A stretch of 56,549 nt of DNA from Komagataeibacter melaceti (GCF_003403295.1 NZ_QUWV01000063.1:1-56549); one strand, 5' to 3'. Positions 31,360 to 40,506 are shown, counted from the stretch's first letter. Numbers and translations: made by a program. Notes: generated by a model not told the origin, from the letters alone.

Positions 31360-33051
31360 TTATGCGGCGGCTGACGTTTCGCCCAGTGTGGCCAGCGGCT
31401 TCATGAGCAGGTGGTTCTGCGAGTAGTCCACCGGCACGGAAATCACCACCGGGCCTTCACATTCCATGGCCTCGCGCAGTGCGCCCGCCACGCCATCGGC
31501 GGAATGGACCGCGATGCCACGCGCCCCGCACGAACGGGCGAACATGGCGAAGTCGATCGGCCCGAATTCCACACCGGAACCACGGCCGTACTTCTTCTTC
31601 TCCTGCATCTCGACCATGTTGTAGGCCTGATCGACCCAGACCATGTGGATGAGGTTGCACTTCAGCCGCACCGCCGTTTCCAGCTCCATGCACGACATCA
31701 TGAACCCGCCATCGCCCGAGATGGAAATGACCTTCTGCCCCGGGTTGACCAGGCTTGCGGCAATGCCCCACGGCAGGCCGACACCCATGGTCTGCTGCCC
31801 ATTGCTGATCAGCATCTGCCGCGCACGGAAGGAGAGCAGGTAACGCGCCAGCCAGATATGGAACGTGCCCATGTCCAGGCACATCGTGACATCAGGCGTG
31901 ATGAACTGCTCAAGCTCGCGCACGATCTGCAGCGGATGCACCGCCACGTTGCTCGTGCCGCGCGCGCCGGACAGGGCGGACAGGCGGGTGGCATGGTACT
32001 GCGCCAGAATGTCCTCAAGCTGGGGTGCGCGCGGCAGCTTGCCCGCCTGTGCTGCCAGTGCCCGCACGGTGGCCGCGATGTCGCCCACCAGTTCGACCGC
32101 CGGGTCGTAATGGGTGTCGAGTTCCGCCGCCACCACATCGACATGCACGATCTTGCGCGCGTTATCGACATTCCACAGCCACGGATCATACTCGATCGGG
32201 TTGTAGCCGATGGAAATGACCAGATCGGCCTCATGCAGCAACTGGTCGCCCGGCTGGTTGCGGAACAGCCCCACCCGGCCGCCAAAGCGGTCGGACAGTT
32301 CCTGCGATACCGCGCCCGCAGCCTGATAGGTGCCGATTACCGGCACGCCGGTCGTGGCGACCAGCGCGCGCACTGCATCGGCCACATCGGGGCGGCTGGC
32401 CAGCAGGCCCAGCAGGATGACGGGGCGCTGCGCCTTGCGCACCAGCTTCAGCGCTTCGGCCACGGCCTCAGCCGGGGCAGCGCCGGGCACCGGCAGCCTG
32501 CGCCCGGCCAGCACGTGCCCTTCGGCGGGCATGGACAGGATATCCATGGGCGTGCTGACGAACGCCGCGCCGGGGCGGCCGCTTTCGGCAAAGCGCAGGG
32601 CGTTGGCCACGACCTCGGACACGGCGGCGGGGGATGTGATTTCCGCGCTGTACTTGGTCACCGGCTGGAACAGGGAGACGGTGTCCATGCTCTGGTGGGT
32701 CAGTTTCAGCCGGTCCGCAAGCTTCACCGCGCCGCCAATGGCCAGCACCGGGTCCCCTTCGGAATTGGCGGTGGCAAGCCCGGTCACGAAGTTGGACGCG
32801 CCGGGGCCGGATGTGGCGATGGCCACACCCGCCTTACCCGTCAGGCGGCCGATGCCACCGGCAATGAAAGCCGCGTTCTGCTCATGCCGGGTCACGACCG
32901 TCTCGATGGGCGAGTCGACCAGCGCATCGAACAGGCGGTCCACCTTGGCGCCCGGAATGCCGAACACGTGGGTCGTACCATGCGCGACGAGGTTGCGCAC
33001 GATCATGTCCGCCCCGCACTGTGGCGGGGCCGATTGGGTCTTGTCAGTCAT
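31360..33051 (-). CDS. alsS: Acetolactate synthase, catabolic (AlsS/BudB type)
   Basis: A 563-residue thiamine-diphosphate enzyme that condenses two pyruvates to acetolactate. Glu57 (RHEQNA) is the catalytic Glu, GIPGAKVDRLFDAL is typical of the catabolic FAD-independent class, and GDGGFMMSCMELETAV with NMVEMQ forms the ThDP site. No regulatory subunit gene is adjacent, again as expected for the catabolic form. ATG 33051 after AGGAAA is preferred to an ATG 12 codons upstream. It is downstream of budA by 74 bases. Confidence 0.93.
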   Translation of the reverse strand: MTDKTQSAPPQCGADMIVRNLVAHGTTHVFGIPGAKVDRLFDALVDSPIETVVTRHEQNAAFIAGGIGRLTGKAGVAIATSGPGASNFVTGLATANSEGDPVLAIGGAVKLADRLKLTHQSMDTVSLFQPVTKYSAEITSPAAVSEVVANALRFAESGRPGAAFVSTPMDILSMPAEGHVLAGRRLPVPGAAPAEAVAEALKLVRKAQRPVILLGLLASRPDVADAVRALVATTGVPVIGTYQAAGAVSQELSDRFGGRVGLFRNQPGDQLLHEADLVISIGYNPIEYDPWLWNVDNARKIVHVDVVAAELDTHYDPAVELVGDIAATVRALAAQAGKLPRAPQLEDILAQYHATRLSALSGARGTSNVAVHPLQIVRELEQFITPDVTMCLDMGTFHIWLARYLLSFRARQMLISNGQQTMGVGLPWGIAASLVNPGQKVISISGDGGFMMSCMELETAVRLKCNLIHMVWVDQAYNMVEMQEKKKYGRGSGVEFGPIDFAMFARSCGARGIAVHSADGVAGALREAMECEGPVVISVPVDYSQNHLLMKPLATLGETSAAA

Positions 33052-33125
33052 TGTGTCTGGTTTCCTGGGCAGTTGACCCACGGCCATGCGCGGGCGGTCA
33101 TCTGGTTCAGGCGGGAGGGATGCCC

Positions 33126-33911
33126 TCAGCCGCCCTCGGCCACGCGAATGGCCTCATGAATGTTTTCCGGCGACAGGTTGGCGCGCGCGAACTGTTCCGT
33201 GCGGGGGAGCTGGATCTCCACATCCGAGATCACGCCCACTTCCAGCCGGCCCTTGAGCACCGCGTAATCGGTCACGTGGCCGCCACGGCGTCCGTCTTCG
33301 GTCAGGAAATGCAGGTGGTAGCCCGCCACGTTCACGCCCTGCATGTAGCCCGGCGTGCGGAAGCCCAGCATGGTGCCCGTCGATGCGCCAAGCTGCATGG
33401 TCGGCTGGCGGCTGACCACGTCCAGCATGGGGGGATAGGGACGGCACTGGCAGAACACGGTGCGCGTCTCGACACGCTCGAACAGACCGGTGAAGCGCAC
33501 GGCGGCGAACAGGTTGGGGTTGTTGACGAGCTGGTCAACAATCGCCTCGAAACCTTCCTTGTCGCGCGCGGTGTCGATCATGTACTCCTTCTCCGGGTTG
33601 AAGAAGGTGACACAGGCGAACGGAGTCTTGAGGTCGCCCGGCACGCGGCCGGCCTGCCCGTCGGCACGGAACTGGTGGATCACGCTGTCATTGACGATCA
33701 TCTCGCCATCGAGCGCGTTGAAGGTGCCCAGCCCGAAATTGCCGTGCATCAAAAGTTCGTCAAGCGTGGTTTCGCCATCGTACACCGCGTCCAGCAGGGC
33801 AGCCATGGTCGATGTCTGGTACAGGCGGTTCATGCGGGGGCGCACGCCCGTCGCATCCGCGGCACTGGACCGGGTGTCGATATCGTTCACCGCGTAGCAT
33901 TTCAGCTTCAT
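33126..33911 (-). CDS. budA: Alpha-acetolactate decarboxylase
   Basis: A 261-residue enzyme producing acetoin from acetolactate. Landmarks are LMHGNFGLGTFNALDGEMI, CVTFF, the metal-site GYHLHFLTEDGRRGGHVTDY and the C-terminal region ending RVAEGG. ATG 33911 with AGGAGA eight bases upstream fixes the start; the open frame extends 65 codons further without similarity. It is first of budA-alsS-dld-pdc. No LysR-type activator (AlsR), the common partner, is seen next to it. Confidence 0.95.
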   Translation of the reverse strand: MKLKCYAVNDIDTRSSAADATGVRPRMNRLYQTSTMAALLDAVYDGETTLDELLMHGNFGLGTFNALDGEMIVNDSVIHQFRADGQAGRVPGDLKTPFACVTFFNPEKEYMIDTARDKEGFEAIVDQLVNNPNLFAAVRFTGLFERVETRTVFCQCRPYPPMLDVVSRQPTMQLGASTGTMLGFRTPGYMQGVNVAGYHLHFLTEDGRRGGHVTDYAVLKGRLEVGVISDVEIQLPRTEQFARANLSPENIHEAIRVAEGG

Positions 33912-34035
33912 GGCCTCAGTCTCCTGCGATGGAAGGGCGCCCGGTTTCAGCCGTGATGCCCTGTGGTCATGTGGGATTGCGGGGGAATGGTGAGGCATGC
34001 CGCTTCGTACGTCCAATATATATTCAAGGCTATTT

Positions 34036-34054
34036 CCATATATAAAAAATATGG
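34036..34054. repeat. AT-rich inverted repeat between budA and a secreted protein gene
   Basis: CCATAT-ataaaaa-ATATGG lies in the AT-rich part of the divergent 231-base region that must hold the promoters of budA (minus) and the 34143 gene (plus). Operator-like; unproven. Confidence 0.4.
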
Positions 34055-34142
34055 GAATGAAGGAGCATGCCAGTCCGTCCCTTGCCCTTTTCGCCATGCC
34101 TGCCATTAGTAACGCGTGAAGAAAGATCAGGATGGCAGAGTA

Positions 34143-34547
34143 ATGAAATCATTCACCATGGCGCTTGGCGCGCTGGCCGTGGGCGGCATGATCGCCAGTG
34201 CAGGCGTGGCCCGCGCGGACGAGACCGACCCCAAGCCCCCCTATGGCCCCGGTGCCTATACCGGCGCATGGACGGCGCTGGGCCTCAAGCCCGTGACCAT
34301 CACCGCCAACAAGGCCGTTGGCCCGGCGGCGCGGCTTTATCTCCGCCTGCCCGACGCGCTGAACAAGATCACCGGGCTGACCGGCCGCACGATCGAGCTG
34401 AAGGTGCAGGACGATACCTCCCTGCGTTCGGTCGATGACAACCCGCGCACGGTGTTCCGCCTCGTCTCCCCCAACAGCGCCGACCTGCAGATGCAGGGCG
34501 AAAAACCGGCCCAGAAGCTGGACCTGCCGCTCAGTCGCGCCGACTGA
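34143..34547 (+). CDS. Secreted hypothetical protein
   Basis: A 134-residue protein with a clear signal peptide (MKSFTMALGALAVGGMIASA, cleavage after ARA before DETDPK). The mature part has alternating short hydrophobic strands (RLYLRLPDALNKITGLTGR, TIELKVQDD) suggesting a small beta-rich periplasmic protein. It has no cysteine and no family I recognise. ATG 34143 puts the signal peptide at the N-terminus; a GTG nine codons earlier is less likely. It is transcribed divergently from budA. Confidence 0.7.
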   Translation: MKSFTMALGALAVGGMIASAGVARADETDPKPPYGPGAYTGAWTALGLKPVTITANKAVGPAARLYLRLPDALNKITGLTGRTIELKVQDDTSLRSVDDNPRTVFRLVSPNSADLQMQGEKPAQKLDLPLSRAD

Positions 34548-34551
34548 GCAT

Positions 34552-34583
34552 AAAAAACCCCGCGCCGGAGGCCCGGCGCGGGG
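34552..34583 (-). terminator. Intrinsic terminator after cbpM
   Basis: CCCCGCGCCGG/CCGGCGCGGGG (11 base pairs, AGGC loop on the plus strand) is followed on the minus strand by TTTTTTATG. It lies 27 bases past the cbpM stop and also closes the convergent 34143 gene. Confidence 0.85.
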
Positions 34584-34610
34584 GGTTATGGGCACGGCCT
34601 TGCAGGCCGT

Positions 34611-34955
34611 TCAGTCCTGCATGTGAGCGTCGTGCATGCTGTTGAGCAGCGCGCGCAGCCTGCCGCGCAGTTCGTTCTCACGCGGGACGCTGATGGCCTC
34701 ACGCAGGCGCAGCATCTGGCGGCGGGCGGCGTAAAGCTGGTCCAGCAGGGACAGCACCACCGGCACGCCTTCGTCATTGATGCCCATGTCATCGCGCAGT
34801 TCCACGATCAGGCGGGCGCGGGCCTCGTCAATCTCGCGGAACAGGTAGTGCCCGCGCGTGCCTTCGGGCCGCAGCCATTCACTGTCGATCCAGCCCTGCA
34901 CGTCCTCCGCCGGCACATTGCCAATGCGCAGGCACAGGGTTTCGAGCGTGATCAT
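34611..34955 (-). CDS. cbpM: CbpM-like chaperone modulator (MerR-like)
   Basis: A 114-residue protein with a MerR-like N-terminal helix-turn-helix region (ETLCLRIGNVPAEDVQGWID, LRPEGTRGHYLFREIDEARA) and a helical C-terminus rich in Leu/Arg. CbpM proteins inhibit the co-chaperone CbpA by binding its J-domain. The overlap of its ATG with the cbpA stop (ATGA) and the gene order are exactly those expected. A strong terminator follows. Confidence 0.85.
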   Translation of the reverse strand: MITLETLCLRIGNVPAEDVQGWIDSEWLRPEGTRGHYLFREIDEARARLIVELRDDMGINDEGVPVVLSLLDQLYAARRQMLRLREAISVPRENELRGRLRALLNSMHDAHMQD

Positions 34956-35878
34956 GCCTTGGCCTCCCCCTGCTTCGCCGTCTCGCCGGGTGTCCAGTTC
35001 TTCAGGAATTCCTCAAGGGCGGGATCGACCTTGCCGATGGTGACCTGCAGCTTCACGTACAGGTTGCCCGCTTCCTGTTTGCCATGCGCCTTGACCCCAC
35101 GCCCGCGCAGGCGCAGCACGCTGCCGGTGTCGGAACCCGCGGGCACGTTCATCTTGACCGATCCCGCCGGAGTGGGAATGGTGATGCTGCCGCCCAGAAC
35201 CGCCGTTTTCAGGTCCACCGGCAGCGACATGCGGATGTCGTTGCCATCACGGGTATAGGTGCTGTCAGGCGCGACGGTAATGGTGATGAGTGCATCACCC
35301 GCCGGGCCACCCTGATGCCCCGGATCACCCTTGCCGCGCAGGCGCAGGACCTGCCCGTCGGTAATGCCGGGCGGAATCTTGACATCCAGCGTGGCCCCAC
35401 CGGGCAGGGTGATGCGCGACGTGCCGCCATTGACCGAATCAAGGAAGCTGACCGTCAGGGCGTACTGGCGGTCGCCGCCCTTCATCGGTCCCTGCGGCCT
35501 GCGGCGGAAACCGCCGCCCTGACCGAACATGGTGCCGAAAATGTCACCCAGATCATCTTCCGAAAACTGGCCGCCGCCGTAATTGAAGCCCTGCGCCCCT
35601 TCGGCGTAATCGCGGTAGCCGCCACCGCCGCCGCCAAACCCGTACCCCTTTTCCTGGCCGCTGGCGTCGATCTCGCCACGGTCGAAGCGCGCGCGCTGCG
35701 CCTCATCGGACAGCAGGGCGTTGGCGGCGCCCACGGCCTTGAAATTCTCCTCGGCCACCTTGTCGCCGGGGTTGAGGTCGGGATGATACTTCTTTGCCAG
35801 CTTGCGGTAGGCCTTGCGTATCTCATCCTGGCTGGCCGTGCGGGCTACGCCGAGTACTTCGTATGGATCCTTGCTCAC
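34952..35878 (-). CDS. cbpA: CbpA-type DnaJ co-chaperone
   Basis: A 308-residue class B J-protein. The J-domain (DPYEVLGVARTASQDEIRKA with HPD at residues 32-34) is followed by a Gly/Phe-rich linker and two C-terminal beta domains; the zinc-finger repeats of DnaJ are absent. It stimulates DnaK-type ATPase and may bind curved DNA. It starts at GTG 35878 after GAGGGG. No heat-shock promoter could be recognised in the upstream 283 bases, which are AT-rich. Confidence 0.92.
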   Translation of the reverse strand: MSKDPYEVLGVARTASQDEIRKAYRKLAKKYHPDLNPGDKVAEENFKAVGAANALLSDEAQRARFDRGEIDASGQEKGYGFGGGGGGYRDYAEGAQGFNYGGGQFSEDDLGDIFGTMFGQGGGFRRRPQGPMKGGDRQYALTVSFLDSVNGGTSRITLPGGATLDVKIPPGITDGQVLRLRGKGDPGHQGGPAGDALITITVAPDSTYTRDGNDIRMSLPVDLKTAVLGGSITIPTPAGSVKMNVPAGSDTGSVLRLRGRGVKAHGKQEAGNLYVKLQVTIGKVDPALEEFLKNWTPGETAKQGEAKA

Positions 35879-36161
35879 TTAAAAATCACCCCTCTGTCAG
35901 GACCATGCCAGCCTGGCCAGGCCACGGCCGTTTCCTGAACATCATCATACAGCCTTGTGGCCACTCTTACTTTTAATAATGGGAATTGCGTGGGGAAGGG
36001 TCAATGAAGCGCCGGGGAAATCTTCGGGTTACCCACCATGCATGGCTGACAGGACAAAATAACAGAACAGAGAATTGAGAATAACATTTTTTGTATTTCT
36101 CATTTCAAGAAAAATGAATTATTTCGTCTGAATAATAGAAATATAAAAAGACCCGTTCCAG

Positions 36162-37910
36162 ATGCATGCCGTTTTCATCACCCTTGCATTACTGACTGTT
36201 ACAGGGATCAGCAGCCTGATCTCACGCGTGGGCCGCATTCCGGTGCCCCTGCCGCTGATCCAGATTGGCGTGGGGGCCATGGCGGCACTCGCGGGGCTGA
36301 ACATCGGCTTTGATCCGGACATGTTCCTGCTGCTGTTCATCCCGCCCCTGCTCTATGCCGATGCCTACCGCATGCCGATGCGCGAGTTCGGGGAGCTGCG
36401 CCACATCATCATCATGATGGCGCTGGGGCTGGTGGTGTTCACGACGCTGGTGTGCGGGTATTTCATCCACTGGCTGATCCCGCCCATCATGCTACCCGCC
36501 GCCTTCGCGCTGGCCGCCGTCATGTCGCCCACCGATGCGGTATCGGTCGGCAGCATGATCGAGGGCGGCCGCGCGCCCGCGCGCGTGGTGCATATCCTGC
36601 ATGGGGAAGCACTGCTGAACGACGCATCAGGGCTGGTGTGCTTCAAATTCGCCGTGGCGGCGGCCATGACGGGGCTTTTTTCCTTCCAGCAGGCGCTGGG
36701 CAGCTTCATCTTCATGTCGGTCGGGGGGATCGTGATCGGCATTGTCTGCGCATGGGCCGCCTGCCGGGCGGAGCACATGCTGCTGGTGCGTGGCTACGAT
36801 GACCCGCCCACGCACATCACGCTGGCCATGATGCTGCCGTTCGGCATTTACCTGACCGCCGACGCCATGCAGTGCTCGGGCATCCTTGCGGCCGTGGCGG
36901 GCGGCATGACCGTCAAGTTCACCGGCGTGATGAACGAGGCCCGGACCGAAACCCGCCTGAAGGCCACCACGGTATGGGACATGGTGAACTTCACCTTCAA
37001 CGCCGTGATCTTCCTGCTGCTGGGGCTGCAGTTGCCCGATCTGGTCACCGGTGGCGCGCAGATCGCGCGGGCGGGCGGGATTCCGCCATGGTTCCTGGTT
37101 CTGGCCATTATCGGGATTCAGGTCATGATGAGCCTGATCCGTTTTGCGTGGATATGGATCTCGATCTCGACACGGCGGCTGTTCGCGCATTTCCGCCACC
37201 GCAAGACGGTCGTGCCCTCCGCCCGCACCGTGCTGCTCATGACCGTGGCGGGCACGCGCGGGGCGATCACGCTGGCCGCCGTGCTGTCGCTGCCGGTGGT
37301 CACGGCGGCCGGACCCGGCTTTCCCGGCCGTGACCTGCTGGTTACGCTGGCGGCCGGGGTCATCATCTGTTCGCTGCTGCTGGCCAGCCTCGCCATCCCG
37401 CCGCTGCTGCACGGCATGAGCGCGGACGAAAACGACCCCACCCTGCATGAACTGGACATGATGCGCATTGAACTGGCGCAGGTCGCCATCCAGACGCTGC
37501 ATGCCGAACAGACGGCGCTGGCCCAGCGGGAACTGGATGCCAGCCCCGGCAGTGACGAACTGGTGGACCTGAAGCAGGAAGCCGTGGGCCGCCTCCTGCA
37601 CGAATATCAGGACACCGTGCGCAGGCTGGACAATTCACGCGCTGCCGAGGCCAGCATCCGCGCCACCGCCATACGTGAAAAACGCGCCGAACTGGCGCTG
37701 CGCTTCCGGATCATCCGGCACATGCGCGAACGCCTGCACATGCGCGTGGTGCAGAAACACATCAATGACGAGACCGAATGGACCATCAACCAGGAGCTTG
37801 ATTTCATCGAGCAGGAACTCCAGATCGAGGCCCGTTCCCTGCCCCGCCCCGACAGCCTGCCCGCCACAGCACCGCTTGCCAGCCCCACACCCACGGAGCG
37901 GCCAGCCTGA
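36162..37910 (+). CDS. Na+/H+ antiporter, CPA1 family
   Basis: A 582-residue integral membrane protein with about 12 helices in the first 410 residues. The CPA1 motifs are visible: MSPTDAVSVGSMI, GEALLNDASGL (ion-site Asp) and VAGTRGAITLAAVLSLPVV. The C-terminal 170 residues are a charged, helical cytoplasmic domain with LAQRELDASPGSDELVDLKQE. It probably extrudes Na+ or K+ in exchange for protons, useful in acid habitats. ATG 36162 follows an AT-rich, 283-base intergenic region. Confidence 0.92.
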   Translation: MHAVFITLALLTVTGISSLISRVGRIPVPLPLIQIGVGAMAALAGLNIGFDPDMFLLLFIPPLLYADAYRMPMREFGELRHIIIMMALGLVVFTTLVCGYFIHWLIPPIMLPAAFALAAVMSPTDAVSVGSMIEGGRAPARVVHILHGEALLNDASGLVCFKFAVAAAMTGLFSFQQALGSFIFMSVGGIVIGIVCAWAACRAEHMLLVRGYDDPPTHITLAMMLPFGIYLTADAMQCSGILAAVAGGMTVKFTGVMNEARTETRLKATTVWDMVNFTFNAVIFLLLGLQLPDLVTGGAQIARAGGIPPWFLVLAIIGIQVMMSLIRFAWIWISISTRRLFAHFRHRKTVVPSARTVLLMTVAGTRGAITLAAVLSLPVVTAAGPGFPGRDLLVTLAAGVIICSLLLASLAIPPLLHGMSADENDPTLHELDMMRIELAQVAIQTLHAEQTALAQRELDASPGSDELVDLKQEAVGRLLHEYQDTVRRLDNSRAAEASIRATAIREKRAELALRFRIIRHMRERLHMRVVQKHINDETEWTINQELDFIEQELQIEARSLPRPDSLPATAPLASPTPTERPA

Positions 37911-37996
37911 CAGAACCCCATGGCTGCGCTATGATCGCGCCCCGTACGGCACCTCACAGCCACGCCACCATGACAATGACGGGAGATACAGCCTTC

Positions 37997-38362
37997 ATGC
38001 CTTTCATCCGCGCCCTGCCCGCCGGGCTGTGCCTTGGCATGGGCCTTGCCATGGTGGTGTCATGCGCCCATGCGCGTTCGCACCATATCGAACTGCACCA
38101 GCGCCACCCCCATACCAATTCGCCCTACGGTTACATCCGCAACTACGAACCCGCGTACGACAAGAAGGACCCGCGCTACATCTCCGCCATACAGCGGTGC
38201 GAGACACAGTCCTCCATCGGCGCGCTGTACAATGGCAGCGGCAGCAGCACGCAGGTCGCGGCGGGCAGCAGCCACAAGAAATATTTCGCCGTCTGCATGG
38301 TCGAGGCCGGCGCGTGGAAAGCCCATTACGAAAGTAACGTGGGCGGCCGCATCGAACAGTAA
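37997..38362 (+). CDS. Small exported His-rich protein
   Basis: A 121-residue protein of unknown family. The N-terminus MPFIRALPAGLCLGMGLAMV is a signal sequence. The following VVSCAHARS can be read either as a lipobox (Cys lipidated) or as a normal cleavage site at AHA. The mature N-terminus is rich in His (SHHIELHQRHPHTN), and two further cysteines (RCETQ, VCMVE) could pair. GGGAG lies 11 bases before ATG 37997; earlier in-frame starts lack one. A large hairpin follows the stop. Confidence 0.65.
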   Translation: MPFIRALPAGLCLGMGLAMVVSCAHARSHHIELHQRHPHTNSPYGYIRNYEPAYDKKDPRYISAIQRCETQSSIGALYNGSGSSTQVAAGSSHKKYFAVCMVEAGAWKAHYESNVGGRIEQ

Positions 38363-38366
38363 TCAT

Positions 38367-38400
38367 GGACACGCCCGGCGCCTGAGCGCCGGGCGTGTTC
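38367..38400. terminator. Long hairpin at a convergent gene junction
   Basis: ACGCCCGGCGC-ctga-GCGCCGGGCGT extends to about 15 base pairs with one wobble. It lies between the 37997 gene (plus) and the aldo/keto reductase (minus). No T tract follows on either strand, so it may act as a bidirectional block or 3'-end stabiliser. Confidence 0.55.
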
Positions 38401-38414
38401 CCGCCGGAAGGGGA

Positions 38415-39413
38415 TCAGCGCCCCGGAGGCGCCATGAATTCCGGGCCCACCGGGTCCTTGATGCAGGTCTTCAGGATCGTATCGATCTCACGCAGGTCAT
38501 CAGCGCTCAGATGCCAGCCACAGGCATCCGCCACCGCCGCGATCTGGTCCGGGCGGCGCGCGCCCCACAGCGCGATGGTCGGCCCCTGATCCAGCACCCA
38601 GCGGATGGCCAGCGCCAGAAGCGACTTGCCATGCTGCTCACGCGCGAAGTCCTGCAACTGGCGCACGGCCTCCAGATACTGGGCAAAACGCGGCGACTGG
38701 AACTTGGGGTCGGCGCTGCGCAGGTCATCAGCGCCGAATTCCGTCTGCGCCGTCATCTTGCCCGACAGCAGGCCACGGCACAGCGGCCCGTAGGCCAGAA
38801 TGGTCAGGTCATGCTGGCGGGCATAGGGCAGGATGTCGCGCTCCATCTCGCGCTCGAACAGGTTGTAGGGCGGCTGCACGGCGCTAAGCGGCGCGAACGC
38901 GCGGAACGCATCCATCTGCTCCACGGTGAAGTTGCTGACACCAAGGGCAAGCACCTTGCCCTCACGCACCAGATCCTCGAGGGTGCGGGCGGTTTCCTCC
39001 ATCGGCACGGCGGAATCGGGCCAGTGCACCTGGTACAGGTCGATGTAGTCGGTGCGCAGGCGGCGCAGCGAATCCTCGATTTCCTTGCGGATGCGCGCGG
39101 CCGACGTATTGCGGAACGGCTTGTGGTCATCCTTCCAGTCAAGGCCGACCTTGGTTGCGATCGCCACCCTGTCGCGCCGCCCGGCAAGGGCCTGGCCCAC
39201 GATTTCCTCCGAATGGCCGAAGCCGTAAACCGGCGCGGTATCAACCAGCGTGATGCCCAGTTCAACCGCTTCATGGATGGTGGCGATGGCCTGCCTGTCA
39301 TCCGGGCCGCCCCACATCCAGCCACCAATGGCCCACGTGCCAAGGGCAATGCGCGATACAGGATGTTTCAGCCCACGGATGGTGGTGGTTTCCATCACAG
39401 ACGTTGCCGTCAT
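38415..39413 (-). CDS. Aldo/keto reductase
   Basis: A 332-residue NAD(P)H-dependent aldo/keto reductase. The catalytic tetrad is complete: Asp58 and Tyr63 in VDTAPVYGFGHSE, Lys88 in IATKVG, His130 in YQVHWPD. The C-terminal nucleotide-site region ALWGARRPDQI is present. Substrate unknown; the YghZ/general-stress subgroup is possible. ATG 39413 is preceded by GGGAG. It is convergent with the 37997 gene and divergent from the DUF2272 gene. Confidence 0.92.
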   Translation of the reverse strand: MTATSVMETTTIRGLKHPVSRIALGTWAIGGWMWGGPDDRQAIATIHEAVELGITLVDTAPVYGFGHSEEIVGQALAGRRDRVAIATKVGLDWKDDHKPFRNTSAARIRKEIEDSLRRLRTDYIDLYQVHWPDSAVPMEETARTLEDLVREGKVLALGVSNFTVEQMDAFRAFAPLSAVQPPYNLFEREMERDILPYARQHDLTILAYGPLCRGLLSGKMTAQTEFGADDLRSADPKFQSPRFAQYLEAVRQLQDFAREQHGKSLLALAIRWVLDQGPTIALWGARRPDQIAAVADACGWHLSADDLREIDTILKTCIKDPVGPEFMAPPGR

Positions 39414-39611
39414 GAAGTCTTCTCCCTGTCTTTACATTGGTCATGGCGGATATCTCCACCGCGGGCGTGACTGTGCCACAGCATGCCCGCGCATGTTACC
39501 CTCCCCCCACGCATGGAGTGGTGAGCGCCACCTTTTTGCACGGGCAGCCCTTCCGTCGGGCTGGCTGGCACCGTATGGAGGGAAGACGCTGCCCGCAACG
39601 GAGTGCCGATC

Positions 39612-40499
39612 TTGCGCAAGATAGCCTTTCTCGCCCCCCTGGCCTGCCTTGCGGCCTGCGCCCCCGACAGCCACACCCACCGCGCCATGACACCCGCCGC
39701 GCAATACGCCACGGGTGCCGGGCCGCTGGTGGTGAATACGCATGTGCCCGATTTTGCCACCCGTGGTTACGAACCTTTTACCCGGCAGGACGTGGTGGCC
39801 ATCGCGCTGCGCGAATGGCGTCTGTTCGGCCAGCCGGTCAATGATGATGACCCGCTGCTGCGCCCCGAACCCACCACGCCCGCCGTCAAGCCCGAGCGCA
39901 CGCCCGGCCTGTGGCAGCGCGTGGGGGAATACTGGTGGATCGGGCAGGACCCCGAGGAGACCGAGGCCTCATGGGATGGAAAGCATGATGCCGACGGACA
40001 CATAACCGATTTCGCGCATGACGGGCTTTATGCGTGGTCGGCGGCCTTCATTTCCTATGTGATGCGGGTGGCGGGGGCGAATGACCGCTTTGCCTACTCC
40101 CCCAACCACGCGACCTACATCAACGCCGCCGCATCGGGGCAGGAAAAGGGAGTCCGGGCACGCAACCCCGCCCATTACGCCCCCAAACAGGGCGACCTGA
40201 TCTGCGTGGGGCGCGGAGCCAGCAAGTCCGTGCGCTTTCGTGACCTGCCAACCCCGCAGGGCTTTCCCGCCCATTGCGGCATCGTGGTCGCCACCGGGCA
40301 GGAGGATGCGCCCTTTGGCCACCAGCTCAGCATCATCGGCGGCAACATAGATGATGCGGTTGCCCTGACCCATGTGCCGACCGGCCCCGATGGCCGCCTG
40401 ACCGACCGCAGGGGCAACAGCCTTGACCCGCGCTACCCGTGGTGCGTGGTGCTACAGGTCCGCTATGATGCCGATCGCGAACCCGTAACCAGCCAGTAG
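39612..40499 (+). CDS. DUF2272-domain lipoprotein
   Basis: About 295 residues. The start MRKIAFLAPLACLAAC (TTG codon) is a lipoprotein signal with the lipidated Cys at residue 16. TTG 39612 is chosen because CGGAG lies eight bases upstream; a GTG three codons earlier is possible. The body matches the DUF2272 pattern: LYAWSAAFISYVMRVAGAN, then PAHCGIVV and SIIGGNIDDAVAL. The layout resembles NlpC/P60-like peptidases, but the position of the usual Cys nucleophile is occupied by Ser/Ala. Function is unknown; cell-wall association is inference. Confidence 0.75.
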   Translation: MRKIAFLAPLACLAACAPDSHTHRAMTPAAQYATGAGPLVVNTHVPDFATRGYEPFTRQDVVAIALREWRLFGQPVNDDDPLLRPEPTTPAVKPERTPGLWQRVGEYWWIGQDPEETEASWDGKHDADGHITDFAHDGLYAWSAAFISYVMRVAGANDRFAYSPNHATYINAAASGQEKGVRARNPAHYAPKQGDLICVGRGASKSVRFRDLPTPQGFPAHCGIVVATGQEDAPFGHQLSIIGGNIDDAVALTHVPTGPDGRLTDRRGNSLDPRYPWCVVLQVRYDADREPVTSQ

Positions 40500-40506
40500 G
40501 GCCGTA

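Noticed and set aside
31411-33159. A 582-codon open frame antisense to alsS
   Set aside because: It mirrors the whole acetolactate synthase gene and is rich in Arg/His/Gln/Gly with no domain; an effect of GC-rich third positions.
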